Below are positions 56,853 through 64,000 of a stretch of DNA of 64,000 nucleotides, one piece after another. The stretch's first letter is position 1, and each line of letters starts with the position of its first letter. Origin of the DNA: Lachnospiraceae bacterium (GTDB lineage Bacteria; Bacillota; Clostridia; Lachnospirales; Lachnospiraceae); contig JAEELW010000159.1 in the NCBI GenBank assembly GCA_016282915.1, positions 1 to 64,000 of the forward strand, written 5' to 3'. A program made the translations under genes and the position numbers. A model generated the notes under the pieces. It did no database searches and was not told the origin of the DNA. It saw only the letters and a program-made list of their open reading frames with translations.

Positions 56853-56933
56853 TTACTGTTCGGACCCGGACCACGCACCTGCTGTCTGCGCTGTTGCTTT
56901 CAGCTACGTATTATCGGGACCGGCAGGCCTGCC
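56853..56933. repeat. GC-rich dispersed hairpin repeat, copy B
   Basis: It starts TTACTGTTCGGACCCGGACC, contains CACGCACCTGCTG and ends GGGACCGGCAGGCCTGCC. It parallels copy A as a direct repeat about 184 bases away. Confidence 0.6.
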
Positions 56934-56956
56934 ATATGCGTACAGCCTCTGCTTTT

Positions 56957-57409
56957 TCAGGCTCCGATCATATCCACGCCAAAAAAGAGGAGCAAAGCAT
57001 TCGCCAGCAGGAAATGCAGGAAAAAAAGCCCGATCAGGACATAGAACTGCCACGCCTTGATCCGATAGCGTTTCAAACGGCCTTTTGAGATCTTTTCCAC
57101 AAGAAAAGACAGGAACCAGATCCAGCAGAGAAAAGCCATATACAGTACCGCCGGATGTTTCAGAACGCTCTGAAGCGGCTGTCCCATCAGGAAAATCCGG
57201 AAAGAACGTGTTCCTCCACAGGCCGGACAGTAATAACCGGTCAGGGAACGGAACACACAGCCTCCCGGCGGCGTAAGAACTGCCGGCATGAAATCTTCCG
57301 CAAGCTCCACGCGCAGAAAACTCACGGCGATGATAAATACAATAAAATACAGGGCGACTCCCAAAAGCCGCCCCGTCAATTCTCTTTTTGATCCGTGTTC
57401 TTTCTTCAT
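56957..57409 (-). CDS. DUF2752 membrane protein
   Basis: This 150-residue protein has three to four membrane helices and the DUF2752 signature CVFRSLTGYYCPACGGTRSF near residue 50, a Cys motif of unknown role. It starts in a TGATG overlap with the upstream gene, so the two are translated together. Confidence 0.88.
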   Translation of the reverse strand: MKKEHGSKRELTGRLLGVALYFIVFIIAVSFLRVELAEDFMPAVLTPPGGCVFRSLTGYYCPACGGTRSFRIFLMGQPLQSVLKHPAVLYMAFLCWIWFLSFLVEKISKGRLKRYRIKAWQFYVLIGLFFLHFLLANALLLFFGVDMIGA

Positions 57410-58581
57410 CAGGGTATGTTCATTAAATTCCGGAACGAGTTAAATGCACTGCCGTATACCGAGCAGGAGTACACCATGATACAGCCGAGGATCAAAAGCG
57501 CCACGCCCGAACATACCACGCCTGCGATCGCCATGCCCTTCCCGTTATCGGATTTGATCCCGATGATACCGAGGATCAGGCTGATGGCTGACAGAGGTCC
57601 GGAAATGTACCAGCAGCAACAGGTCACAAGCGCCAGGATACCAAGAACCATGGATGCGATCCCCAGCCCCATCCCCTGATTGTTCGCCTGCATCATGGAC
57701 ATGTAAGGATCCTGATATCCGTAATACATATCCCCCATGGGCTGCTGATAAGGCGGTATCTGCTGATATCCCATCCCCGGTCCGAACCCGGGACCGCCCT
57801 GAGCATAAGCCCCGCCGCTCTGCACCGGCTCAACCGGCTGCGGAACCGCTCCTCCATACTGGGGGGCCTGCCCGCCATACGGCGAAAACATGGGATCTCC
57901 GTTGGGCATCATCCCTCCAAACTGCGGTCCGGCTCCTCCGAACGGCGAAGCTCCGCCCATCGGCGCCATCCCTCCGGGCTGCATAGGAGCTCCGGGCTGG
58001 ACAGGTCCTCCCATCGACATCGCCCCTGCGGGCTGGGACACTCCGTTCACCGGCACGGCTCCCATAGGCTGGGATACTCCGTTTACCGGTCCCGCTCCCA
58101 TAGACTGGGCTGATCCGTTCACCGGCGCAGTTCCCACAGGCCGGGACACTCCGTTCACCGGTCCCGCAGCTGCAGGCTGCGAAGGACCACTCTGCTCCGT
58201 GCCGGTACTGCCGGCCGACGGCGACGGTCCCAGTGCCTTCGGTGCTTCCGCCGCCGGAGCCGGTGCCGCCTGATACAGAGGCTTACCGAAATCGATCCTC
58301 TTGAAAGGGTCTTTTTCCTCCTCAGCTTTTTTCGTCACTGAGCTGTCCCCCGCAGCATTTTCCGCAGTCGCTGTCATAGCTGCAGGCTCTCCGCCCGTTA
58401 TGGGATCATTTACGGAACTGCCGCTCTTTTCCCCAGCTTCACTTACGGCATCTGCTCCCTTTTCCGCAGCTTCCGCCGCAGCACTTTCCGCCAGCTCCGC
58501 TCCGGCCGTCAGGATGCCGGCCGTGCCTTTCGGCTCGTCATCCTTTTGATCCGTTCCCTGACCAAAAAAGTTATCGTTCAT
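57409..58581 (-). CDS. DUF4190-type membrane protein with long low-complexity N-terminus
   Basis: This 390-residue protein has about 290 residues of Ala/Glu-rich and then Gly/Pro/Gln/Met-rich low complexity, including imperfect repeats of the type PVNGVSQPMGA. The C-terminal pair of membrane helices has the DUF4190 pattern (GLGIASMVLGILALVTCCCW and LSAISLILGIIGI). The N-terminus is cytoplasmic. AAGGAG precedes the ATG. Function unknown, perhaps a scaffold. Confidence 0.85.
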   Translation of the reverse strand: MNDNFFGQGTDQKDDEPKGTAGILTAGAELAESAAAEAAEKGADAVSEAGEKSGSSVNDPITGGEPAAMTATAENAAGDSSVTKKAEEEKDPFKRIDFGKPLYQAAPAPAAEAPKALGPSPSAGSTGTEQSGPSQPAAAGPVNGVSRPVGTAPVNGSAQSMGAGPVNGVSQPMGAVPVNGVSQPAGAMSMGGPVQPGAPMQPGGMAPMGGASPFGGAGPQFGGMMPNGDPMFSPYGGQAPQYGGAVPQPVEPVQSGGAYAQGGPGFGPGMGYQQIPPYQQPMGDMYYGYQDPYMSMMQANNQGMGLGIASMVLGILALVTCCCWYISGPLSAISLILGIIGIKSDNGKGMAIAGVVCSGVALLILGCIMVYSCSVYGSAFNSFRNLMNIP

Positions 58582-58679
58582 CTCTCTCTCCTTAAATCAT
58601 GCGGTATACTTCCACATACAGGAACAGTATCAATCTAACATAGCATTATGCAAAAGTCAAATCCCCCGGAAATGCACTG

Positions 58680-58708
58680 TTTACATAAAAGGAAGAAAAT
58701 GGTAATAT
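58680..58708 (+). promoter_or_regulatory. Promoter with extended -10, leaderless geometry
   Basis: TTTACA, a 17-base spacer and TAATAT with TGG. The -35 lies in TTTACATAA, the inverted form of the motif repeated at 35.9-36.2 kb. The -10 ends ten bases before the ATG at 58719. Confidence 0.7.
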
Positions 58709-58718
58709 GTATCTCGTT

Positions 58719-58943
58719 ATGAAAAAGCTGATCCGCAGATTTCTGATATGGCTTGCTCTTACTCTTCTGCTGCTCGCGGTCGGGGGAGCGTTATTTTTGT
58801 ATTTTATTTACAAAGGGCCGTCACCCCACTACCGTGATCACTTTGTAAGGGAAGCTGTCGAAAACGGTACCGACGGTCTGCTGGTAAAACCTTTTCTCGA
58901 CAGCGACGAGATCGATTCGATCCTGAACGACAATAATGGATAA
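58719..58943 (+). CDS. Small single-pass membrane protein
   Basis: This 74-residue protein has a basic start (MKKLIRRFLIW), one membrane helix to about residue 30 and an extracytoplasmic tail ending DSDEIDSILND. I start at 58719 because the ATG at 58707 lies in the -10 box. It overlaps the next gene by eight bases. Confidence 0.65.
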   Translation: MKKLIRRFLIWLALTLLLLAVGGALFLYFIYKGPSPHYRDHFVREAVENGTDGLLVKPFLDSDEIDSILNDNNG

Positions 58944-59721
58944 GAAAACAGACGAAGAACTGAATAAGGAAAAAACTACCGGTGAGCTCTCCGTTGAAAC
59001 AGCAGAAGCCGAGGCTGCGCAGCCGGAGGATGAAGCCTTCGATGAATCGGACTACGATGCGATCCTGAACGATGGCTGGGCCGATGATGTAGAGCTCCAT
59101 TATCCGGAGCCCGCTCCCGATGGCGATGAGGATGCGGATACCGAAAGCGACAGCGCTTCCGCAAAGGATCTTCCGTCTGCCCGGAGTTCCAAAAAGGGAC
59201 ACGAGGCCCCGGAGAAAGACCGCCCGGCTGCATCGGGCCGGTCCCACGTGAAGAAACACGGCTTCCGTCTTTTTATGCTGCTCTGGCTCGGTTCCCTTAT
59301 CGTATTACTCACTTTTGCGCTGAGCTATTTTTATGATTTTCTGACTCACTATGAAGAAAGCTACCCTTCCTCGCTTCCGGAGCGTGAGATGGACCGCATC
59401 ATCGAACTGCTTGCAAGCTCGGATATGGATGATATCTACCGTCTTGCTACCACGCCTCCTCCCGTTGCCGAAGGACGGACGGAAAATGACACAAAAAAGG
59501 CTCTGATGCATCTTTTGAATGATCAAAGCCTTTGCTATCGCGTGCTTACGGTGAGCGAACGCCATCAGCGTGATTATGAGATCCTGGTACAGGATAAAGC
59601 CATCGGGAAAGCCACACTGGTCATCTCGCCGGTTGATACCCTCGAATATGGACTGCCGCTCTGGTATCTTTCCTCGCTGGAATTCTATGCGGTCGAGACT
59701 CCCGACAGCGAAGAAGAATAA
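58936..59721 (+). CDS. Single-pass membrane protein with acidic cytoplasmic domain
   Basis: This 261-residue protein has a very acidic N-terminal half (about 1-85), a basic patch, one membrane helix (about 112-135, FMLLWLGSLIVLLTFALSYF) and an extracytoplasmic alpha/beta domain of about 120 residues. ESDYDAILND near residue 40 echoes the DEIDSILND end of the preceding protein. No family is recognised. The stop lies four bases from the convergent pepT stop. Confidence 0.78.
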   Translation: MDKKTDEELNKEKTTGELSVETAEAEAAQPEDEAFDESDYDAILNDGWADDVELHYPEPAPDGDEDADTESDSASAKDLPSARSSKKGHEAPEKDRPAASGRSHVKKHGFRLFMLLWLGSLIVLLTFALSYFYDFLTHYEESYPSSLPEREMDRIIELLASSDMDDIYRLATTPPPVAEGRTENDTKKALMHLLNDQSLCYRVLTVSERHQRDYEILVQDKAIGKATLVISPVDTLEYGLPLWYLSSLEFYAVETPDSEEE

Positions 59722-59725
59722 TTCC

Positions 59726-60955
59726 TTATTCCGCCGCCCACTCCCTGATCAGCATGATCAGTATCTCAATCGTCTTCTCCATCTCTTCCACGCAGAGATA
59801 TTCGTGTTTTCCGTGAAAATTCCCGCCGCCGGTACACAGATTCGGACAGGGCAGCCCCAGAAAGCTCAGCCTTGAGCCGTCCGTCCCTCCCCGGATCGGG
59901 GTCACAAGCGGCTCCACGCCGCATTTCTTCATGGCGCTCACCGCTTTCCCCATCACTTCGGGATGCGGATCCAGCCGTTCTTTCATATTGTAATACTGAT
60001 CGTTCATCTCGGGGAAGAGCACGCCGCCGCCATAGGCTTCATCCGTTTCCTTTACGAGTCCGGCGAACAGTTCCTTACGTTCTTCGAAACGCTGCCGGTC
60101 GTGATCCCGGATGATGTATTCCGAAACAGCGCTCTCCACGCCGCCGTTCAGCGAATTCAGATGGAAAAAGCCCTCCCGATCCCTCGTATGTTCCGGCCGT
60201 TCCTTCTTCGGCAGCTTTTCATGGAATTCCGAAAGCAGCTGCACCGCATTGATCATCTTTCCGTATGCGTCGCCGGTATGCGTGCTGCGCCCCTTTGCCG
60301 TAAGCCGCACGCCGGCGGCGTTGAAGGTCTCGCCCGAAAGGTCGCCGAGACGACCGCCGTCCACGGTATAGGCGTAATGCGCTCCGAAACCGGACAGATC
60401 AAAATGATCCACGCCGCGTCCCGTTTCCTCTTCGGCCGTAAAAGCGATACAGATCGTACCGTGCTTTTCCCCGGGATGTTCCGCAAAATACTTCACGCAT
60501 TCCATGATCTCGCAGACGCCGGATTTATCGTCACTGCCCAGAAGCGTGGTCCCATCCGTCACGATCACTGTCTTTCCCTTCAGATCGAGCATCTCCGGGA
60601 AATCTTCCATGCGTGTCACGATCCCCAGTTCCTCATTCAGGACGATATCCTTTCCGTCGAAATCTTCGATGATGCGCGGCCGTACATCCTTACCGCTCAT
60701 GGCTTCGGAGGTATCGACGTGCGCGATCAGCCCGATGGCAGGGATCGTCCGCTCCGGGCAGTTGGACGGCAGGCTCGCATAAACACAGCCGTACTTTTCA
60801 TCCTGCCGCACATCTGGAAGCCCCATCTCCCTGAGCTGCTCCCGCAGATGATCCAGCAGCGCCCGCTGCCCCGGCGTGCTCGGATAAGCGTCGACCGAGC
60901 TGTCCGACATCGTGTCATAATTTACATAATCCAGAAAGCGTTCTACCGCCGTCAT
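59726..60955 (-). CDS. pepT: Peptidase T (tripeptide aminopeptidase)
   Basis: This 409-residue M20 metallopeptidase removes the N-terminal residue of tripeptides. Di-zinc site: LIAHVDTSEAM, TLLGSDDKSGVCEI, FTAEEETGRG (catalytic Glu), YTVDGG and GNFHGKHEY. The ATG at 60955 overlaps the upstream stop (ATGA) and has AGGAGGAAG before it; the longer frame lacks a site. Confidence 0.95.
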   Translation of the reverse strand: MTAVERFLDYVNYDTMSDSSVDAYPSTPGQRALLDHLREQLREMGLPDVRQDEKYGCVYASLPSNCPERTIPAIGLIAHVDTSEAMSGKDVRPRIIEDFDGKDIVLNEELGIVTRMEDFPEMLDLKGKTVIVTDGTTLLGSDDKSGVCEIMECVKYFAEHPGEKHGTICIAFTAEEETGRGVDHFDLSGFGAHYAYTVDGGRLGDLSGETFNAAGVRLTAKGRSTHTGDAYGKMINAVQLLSEFHEKLPKKERPEHTRDREGFFHLNSLNGGVESAVSEYIIRDHDRQRFEERKELFAGLVKETDEAYGGGVLFPEMNDQYYNMKERLDPHPEVMGKAVSAMKKCGVEPLVTPIRGGTDGSRLSFLGLPCPNLCTGGGNFHGKHEYLCVEEMEKTIEILIMLIREWAAE

Positions 60956-61179
60956 GCCTCTTCCTCCTGATATTTCAGATGCAGATCGGAATAGGCATCC
61001 AGCTCGCCCACGCACTGATTCGCATCCCTGCCGTAAACACGGCAGCCTCTGTGCGACACTTTCTCCGCCTCTTTCTGTTCCGCGTCATATTCCACGCTCA
61101 TCCGCACCGTACCGCCTTCCACCTCTGCGTCCAGCCGCGAAAGCACGCTCTCGATCAAAGCCTGATCTATCTCTTCCAT
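60952..61179 (-). CDS. Small protein upstream of pepT, unknown
   Basis: This 75-residue acidic protein begins MEEIDQALIESVLSRLDAEV and has GGAGG six bases before the ATG at 61179. It contains two Cys and a likely helix-strand layout. The four-base overlap with pepT indicates an operon. The longer frame to 61224 would translate through the inverted repeat and is not credible. Confidence 0.75.
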   Translation of the reverse strand: MEEIDQALIESVLSRLDAEVEGGTVRMSVEYDAEQKEAEKVSHRGCRVYGRDANQCVGELDAYSDLHLKYQEEEA

Positions 61180-61192
61180 ATCCAACCTCCAT

Positions 61193-61223
61193 TGAAGACA
61201 CGGGGACGGTCCTTCTGTCCTCA
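61193..61223 (-). repeat. 31-bp inverted repeat flanking the aquaporin gene, left copy
   Basis: Read on the minus strand it begins TGAGGACAGAAGGACCGTCC and ends GTGTCTTCA. It matches the right copy (62100-62130) at 30 of 31 positions in opposite orientation. It contains the small palindrome GGACnGTCC and resembles REP-like sequences common in Clostridia. Confidence 0.85.
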
Positions 61224-61293
61224 TCCCTGATAAAAAGAGCGGGGCTCTCCCTGTGACCTGTTCACAGGGATCCTCCCGCTTTATTCTGAGTTT

Positions 61294-62016
61294 TTACTTC
61301 TTTTTTGCTGTACTGCCGGCTGCCGGCGTCTCCAGCCATTTATACAGGAAAGCGCCGATAGCTGCGCCAAGGAAAGGTCCGACGATAAAGGCCACCACAT
61401 CCGAGATCCCCTTCGTGTTTCCGTTGATCGCCGCTACGATCGCCGGGCCGAGGGATCTGGCCGGGTTGACAGATGTACCGGTGATGCCGATGGATACGAT
61501 ATGCAGTCCCACCAGCGTAAGACCGATGATCAGGCCGCCAAAGGAGCCGTGGCTCTGCTTTTTGGAAGTAACGCCCAGAATAGTCACGATAAAGAGGCAG
61601 GTCGTGATGACCTCCACCAGCACCGCCACAAGAGTCGGCGAAGAAGCCGCGGCGGGAACGCCGTTGCAGGCAAATCCGCCCGTCATATCCTTCAGTCCGC
61701 CCAGGCTGAAGATGCAGGCCAGTACTCCCGAGCCCGTCGTAGCCCCCAGCAGCTGCGCCACGATATAGCCGCCAAGATCCGCTGCACTCATGCCGCCATT
61801 AATAAAAACGGCCAGTGATACCGCAGGGTTGACATGCCCTCCGGAAATGTTGCCAAAACCGTACGCCATCGCTACGATCGCAAGGCCGAAAGCCAGCGCC
61901 GTGAGCAGATAGCCGCTCCCGTTTGCCGAATCGCAGCCTACAAGCATGGCTGTCCCGCAGCCCATGAATACCAGGGTAAACGTTCCGAAAAATTCCGCTG
62001 CATACTTCTTCATCAC
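61294..62016 (-). CDS. aqpZ: Aquaporin (AqpZ-like)
   Basis: This 240-residue channel has six helices and two half-helices with intact NPA motifs (SGGHVNPAVSL and GTSVNPARSLGPA). The His in VGLHIVSIG and the Arg after the second NPA are the water-selective filter residues, so it should pass water rather than glycerol. GGAGG precedes the start. A 31-bp inverted repeat brackets the gene on both sides. Confidence 0.93.
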   Translation of the reverse strand: MMKKYAAEFFGTFTLVFMGCGTAMLVGCDSANGSGYLLTALAFGLAIVAMAYGFGNISGGHVNPAVSLAVFINGGMSAADLGGYIVAQLLGATTGSGVLACIFSLGGLKDMTGGFACNGVPAAASSPTLVAVLVEVITTCLFIVTILGVTSKKQSHGSFGGLIIGLTLVGLHIVSIGITGTSVNPARSLGPAIVAAINGNTKGISDVVAFIVGPFLGAAIGAFLYKWLETPAAGSTAKKK

Positions 62017-62099
62017 AAATCCCTCCTCTTTTCTGCCGTTAGTGTTGGCCGGGAATATACCCGCACCCTCATTATACCTTCCGCCAAAGTGGGCGTCAA

Positions 62100-62130
62100 T
62101 GAGGACAGAAGGACCGTCCCCTTGTCTTCA
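62100..62130 (+). repeat. 31-bp inverted repeat flanking the aquaporin gene, right copy
   Basis: This is the plus-strand copy of the same sequence, with CTTGTC where the left copy has CGTGTC. Together the two copies bound a 938-bp segment that carries only the aquaporin gene. Confidence 0.85.
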
Positions 62131-62193
62131 TAATTCAAATAATGTTCACTACCGCCAAATGGAGGTAATTTGCCTATTTTGATCCTTTTGAAA

Positions 62194-62226
62194 TAAAAAA
62201 GCCCCCGAACCATACGTTCAAGGGCT
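62194..62226 (-). terminator. Terminator of tRNA-Leu
   Basis: On the minus strand AGCCCTTGAAC-GTATG-GTTCGGGGGCT is followed by six Ts, eight bases after the tRNA. Confidence 0.88.
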
Positions 62227-62233
62227 AAAACCG

Positions 62234-62317
62234 TGCGGGTGGCCGGACTTGAACCGGCACGGGATCGCTCCCGAGGGATTTTAAGTCCCTTGTGTCTGCC
62301 TATTCCACCACACCCGC
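62234..62317 (-). tRNA. tRNA-Leu (anticodon TAA)
   Basis: Acceptor GCGGGTG/CACCCGC with discriminator A; anticodon arm AGGGA-CTTAAAA-TCCCT with anticodon TAA; a long class II variable arm (CGGGAGCGATCCCG); T arm GCCGG-TTCAAGT-CCGGC. CCA is not encoded. Confidence 0.97.
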
Positions 62318-62327
62318 AAACATTGAG

Positions 62328-62356
62328 AGTATATCACAAACAAAACCAGAATTCAA
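62328..62356 (-). promoter_or_regulatory. Promoter of tRNA-Leu
   Basis: TTGAAT, a 17-base spacer and TATACT with extended TGA, overlapping the stop codon of the upstream gene. Confidence 0.78.
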
Positions 62357-62967
62357 ATCTTTTCCCGCTCTTCTTTTTCGTGGCTTCGCCGCAGGCTGTT
62401 CTTCAGCCGTATCTTCCGGTCCAGAACGGGAAGTTCCTTGAGAAGCTTGATCGCCGCCCTTCCGAAGACGAAGATGAAGGGCAGATGCACGACCATGAGC
62501 AGGGCATATTGGGCGATCTTTGCCGGCTCAAGCGATTCGATCTGTCCCTGCTTCACCAGCATGGAGATCAGCGCGATCAGGATCCCGCAGAAGACCAGTG
62601 CAAAGAACAGGAATATCAGCCCCATGTTCAGGCAGTGCGTCCGCTGCCCCGCCCTGTCCGAAAAATCCTCCGGCCGCGGTCCGTCTTCATAACTCTTCCG
62701 CCAGACATAACAGTTGAGGCAGCTCCCCATCAGCTCCCAGCCTTCCTCCGTCAGCTTCTTCATATAGCTGTGCTTGTTAATTGTCGGGCAATCTACCACG
62801 TATTTCAGTTTTTCGGGTTTTTCCTCAATGAAACGGAAAGAAAAAACAGACCCTTGTCCCAGCGGACAGAGCCGAAGGCCTTCCGAATTCTTTTCCTCCA
62901 GATAGTTTTCCAGATCCGAGGGCACCACATGCTTCAGTGCAGCAAATAGGCTTCTCCGTAACCCCAT
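62353..62967 (-). CDS. DUF2812-like membrane protein
   Basis: This 204-residue protein has an N-terminal cytoplasmic half resembling DUF2812 (YVVDCPTINKHSYMKKLTEE, then GWELMGSCLNCYVWRKS) and two membrane helices (about 120-145 and 160-180). Its tail is basic (KIRLKNSLRRSHEKEE). GGAGGAAGG precedes the ATG at 62967. DUF2812 proteins often accompany PadR-type regulators, but none is seen here. Confidence 0.7.
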   Translation of the reverse strand: MGLRRSLFAALKHVVPSDLENYLEEKNSEGLRLCPLGQGSVFSFRFIEEKPEKLKYVVDCPTINKHSYMKKLTEEGWELMGSCLNCYVWRKSYEDGPRPEDFSDRAGQRTHCLNMGLIFLFFALVFCGILIALISMLVKQGQIESLEPAKIAQYALLMVVHLPFIFVFGRAAIKLLKELPVLDRKIRLKNSLRRSHEKEEREKI

Positions 62968-63027
62968 ACCTTCCTCCGTCGGTAATGAACGTACGTGTAT
63001 CGCATCCGTAATAAAAGGATCCTCTCC

Positions 63028-63065
63028 CCACCGCCCTGCAGTCACGCAGCGGATGCGCGGCTGCA
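63028..63065. repeat. Hairpin in the DUF2812 5' leader, related to the GC-rich repeat family
   Basis: GCCCTGCAG...CTGCAGGGC with CACGCAGCGG inside pairs over nine outer bases. It is flanked by As on the plus strand, so it is not a terminator for either direction. The inner blocks resemble copy A at 56669. It is the main feature in the 62968-63353 gap besides two divergent promoters. Confidence 0.6.
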
Positions 63066-63088
63066 GGGCAAAAAAAAAAATCATATAT

Positions 63089-63117
63089 ATAATAACATAT
63101 CCGCGCTTCCTTCACAA
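63089..63117 (-). promoter_or_regulatory. Promoter of the DUF2812-like gene
   Basis: TTGTGA, a 17-base spacer and TATTAT with extended TGT. It leaves a leader of about 115 bases that contains the hairpin at 63028-63065. Confidence 0.65.
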
Positions 63118-63287
63118 GTGCCAGCTCTCCGCTTCCCGGTCTGACCGCTTATCCCTGTACGATCATCCCCCTTCTGTGGACCGGCCCCATCCGGAGCTGT
63201 GGCCGGGTCCCGGCCCCGGAAGAACGCTTTACAGACATGCAGACAGGTTTCATCACGGATCGGTACCGAGATCGGAAGATACATCGC

Positions 63288-63316
63288 TTTACAGCCTGAC
63301 GTATTCACGCTATACT
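63288..63316 (+). promoter_or_regulatory. Promoter of the ABC transporter gene
   Basis: TTTACA, a 17-base spacer and TATACT, about 37 bases before the ATG. Confidence 0.72.
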
Positions 63317-63353
63317 GAACAGGAGGGGAAATAAAAGAACGGAGGACCGTTGC

Positions 63354-64000
63354 ATGATCCGTGCAGAACATCTCAGCATGGTCTACGGAAAGGATTTCAA
63401 GGCCGTAGACGATCTTTCCTTTTCCATCGGTGCCGGCGAGATCGTCGGCTTTGCGGGGCCCAACGGTGCCGGCAAGACCACAGTCATCAAGATGCTGACC
63501 GGGATCCTGAAACCCAGCGAGGGCAATGCCTTCATCAACGGCCACGATATCCGTAAGGAGCCCCTGGAAGCCAAGACTTCCTTTGCCTATGTTTCCGACA
63601 ATCCGGATGTGCTCTTGCAACTGCGCGGCATCGAATATATCAATTTCATCGCAGATCTCTACAAAGTCCCCGCCGAAGTACGCAAGAAGCGCGTTCCCGA
63701 TCTGGCCGAACGTTTCGGCATCCTGGATTCGCTTGACAGCAAGTTGAAAGAGTATTCCCACGGAATGCGGCAAAAACTCATGATCATCGCCGCCCTGACC
63801 CACGATCCCCCGGCCTGGATCCTCGACGAGCCCATGACCGGCCTGGATCCTTCCGCCGCCTATGAGCTGAAACAGCTGATGCGGGAGCACGCCGCCAAAG
63901 GCAACTGCGTGCTCTTTTCCACCCATGTGCTGGAAGTGGCGGAAAAGCTCTGTGATCATATCATGATCATCAATCATGGCCGCTGCCTCTATCAGGGCAC
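63354..64000 (+). CDS. ABC transporter ATP-binding protein, cut by the window edge
   Basis: The first 215 residues of an ABC ATPase are present: Walker A GPNGAGKTT (about 38-46), a Q-loop region with YVSDNPDVLLQLRG, signature YSHGMRQK (the Clostridia/drug-exporter variant), Walker B WILDEPMTGLD and the switch His in FSTHV. The type matches exporters of the DrrA/CcmA class, with a permease expected downstream. GGAGG lies eight bases before the ATG at 63354. The frame is open to the window end. Confidence 0.93.
   Translation, partial: MIRAEHLSMVYGKDFKAVDDLSFSIGAGEIVGFAGPNGAGKTTVIKMLTGILKPSEGNAFINGHDIRKEPLEAKTSFAYVSDNPDVLLQLRGIEYINFIADLYKVPAEVRKKRVPDLAERFGILDSLDSKLKEYSHGMRQKLMIIAALTHDPPAWILDEPMTGLDPSAAYELKQLMREHAAKGNCVLFSTHVLEVAEKLCDHIMIINHGRCLYQG

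Noticed and set aside
63026-63072. Terminator for a minus-strand or plus-strand gene
   Set aside because: The hairpin is preceded by Ts on the minus strand and followed by As on the plus strand, which is the wrong polarity in both directions.

Overview
The window looks like chromosomal DNA of a carbohydrate-degrading Clostridia species, most likely a Lachnospiraceae member. The evidence is Gram-positive style lipoproteins, strong Shine-Dalgarno sequences, sigma-A promoters (often with a TG-n extended -10), a SpoVB-type flippase, a CcpA-type cre site, and several Clostridia small-protein families. By eye the base composition is a little above half G+C. There is no rRNA, CRISPR array, complete insertion sequence or prophage. 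The accessory flavour comes from palindromic intergenic repeats, a VNTR and a few unusual genes.

Layout. 1-2.4 kb: the end of an unknown gene, a 168-bp palindrome and a large lipoprotein. 2.4-9.1 kb: a polysaccharide flippase, a small protein, a 293-bp palindromic element, and a two-gene unit (DUF6020-like membrane protein plus GH74 xyloglucanase-like enzyme). 9.1-15.5 kb: an F-type ATP synthase operon (atpB-E-F-A-G-D-C) with no free delta gene; the C-terminal half of delta is instead fused to the N-terminus of alpha. 15.6-20.0 kb: azlCD, then a cobalamin riboswitch and a btuFCD uptake operon. 20.1-29.1 kb: an eight-gene reverse-strand operon (small protein, zinc-ribbon/TPR membrane protein, membrane protein, potABCD, GH95 fucosidase). 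29.2-35.9 kb: a GH13 enzyme with valS behind a promoter carrying an exact cre match, and a Cas4-like nuclease/Rad3-type helicase. 35.9-40.2 kb: an AT-rich motif-repeat region, a 17-bp VNTR and a zinc uptake operon. 40.3-45.2 kb: cellobiose phosphorylase, a YkvA-like protein, a nucleoid-associated-like protein and a repeat-rich membrane protein. 45.4-51.7 kb: tRNA-Arg, a lipoprotein, a stand-alone VirD4/TraG-like ATPase with an unknown partner, and a convergent dynamin-like GTPase. 52-56.6 kb: deoD, a cytidylate-kinase-like protein, cheY, and an S-adenosylhomocysteine deaminase/hydrolase pair. 57-64 kb: small membrane proteins, pepT, an aquaporin between 31-bp inverted repeats, tRNA-Leu, a DUF2812-like protein and the start of an ABC ATPase.

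How the genes work together. Import of B12, polyamines and zinc sits next to intracellular plant-glycan enzymes (xyloglucan, cello-oligosaccharide, fucoside and alpha-glucan processing), which fits a fibre-degrading gut or rumen anaerobe. The strongest candidates for undescribed biology are the delta-alpha ATP synthase fusion and the orphan VirD4-like ATPase pair. Several genes also seem to be transcribed from promoters so close to the start codon that their mRNAs would be leaderless.
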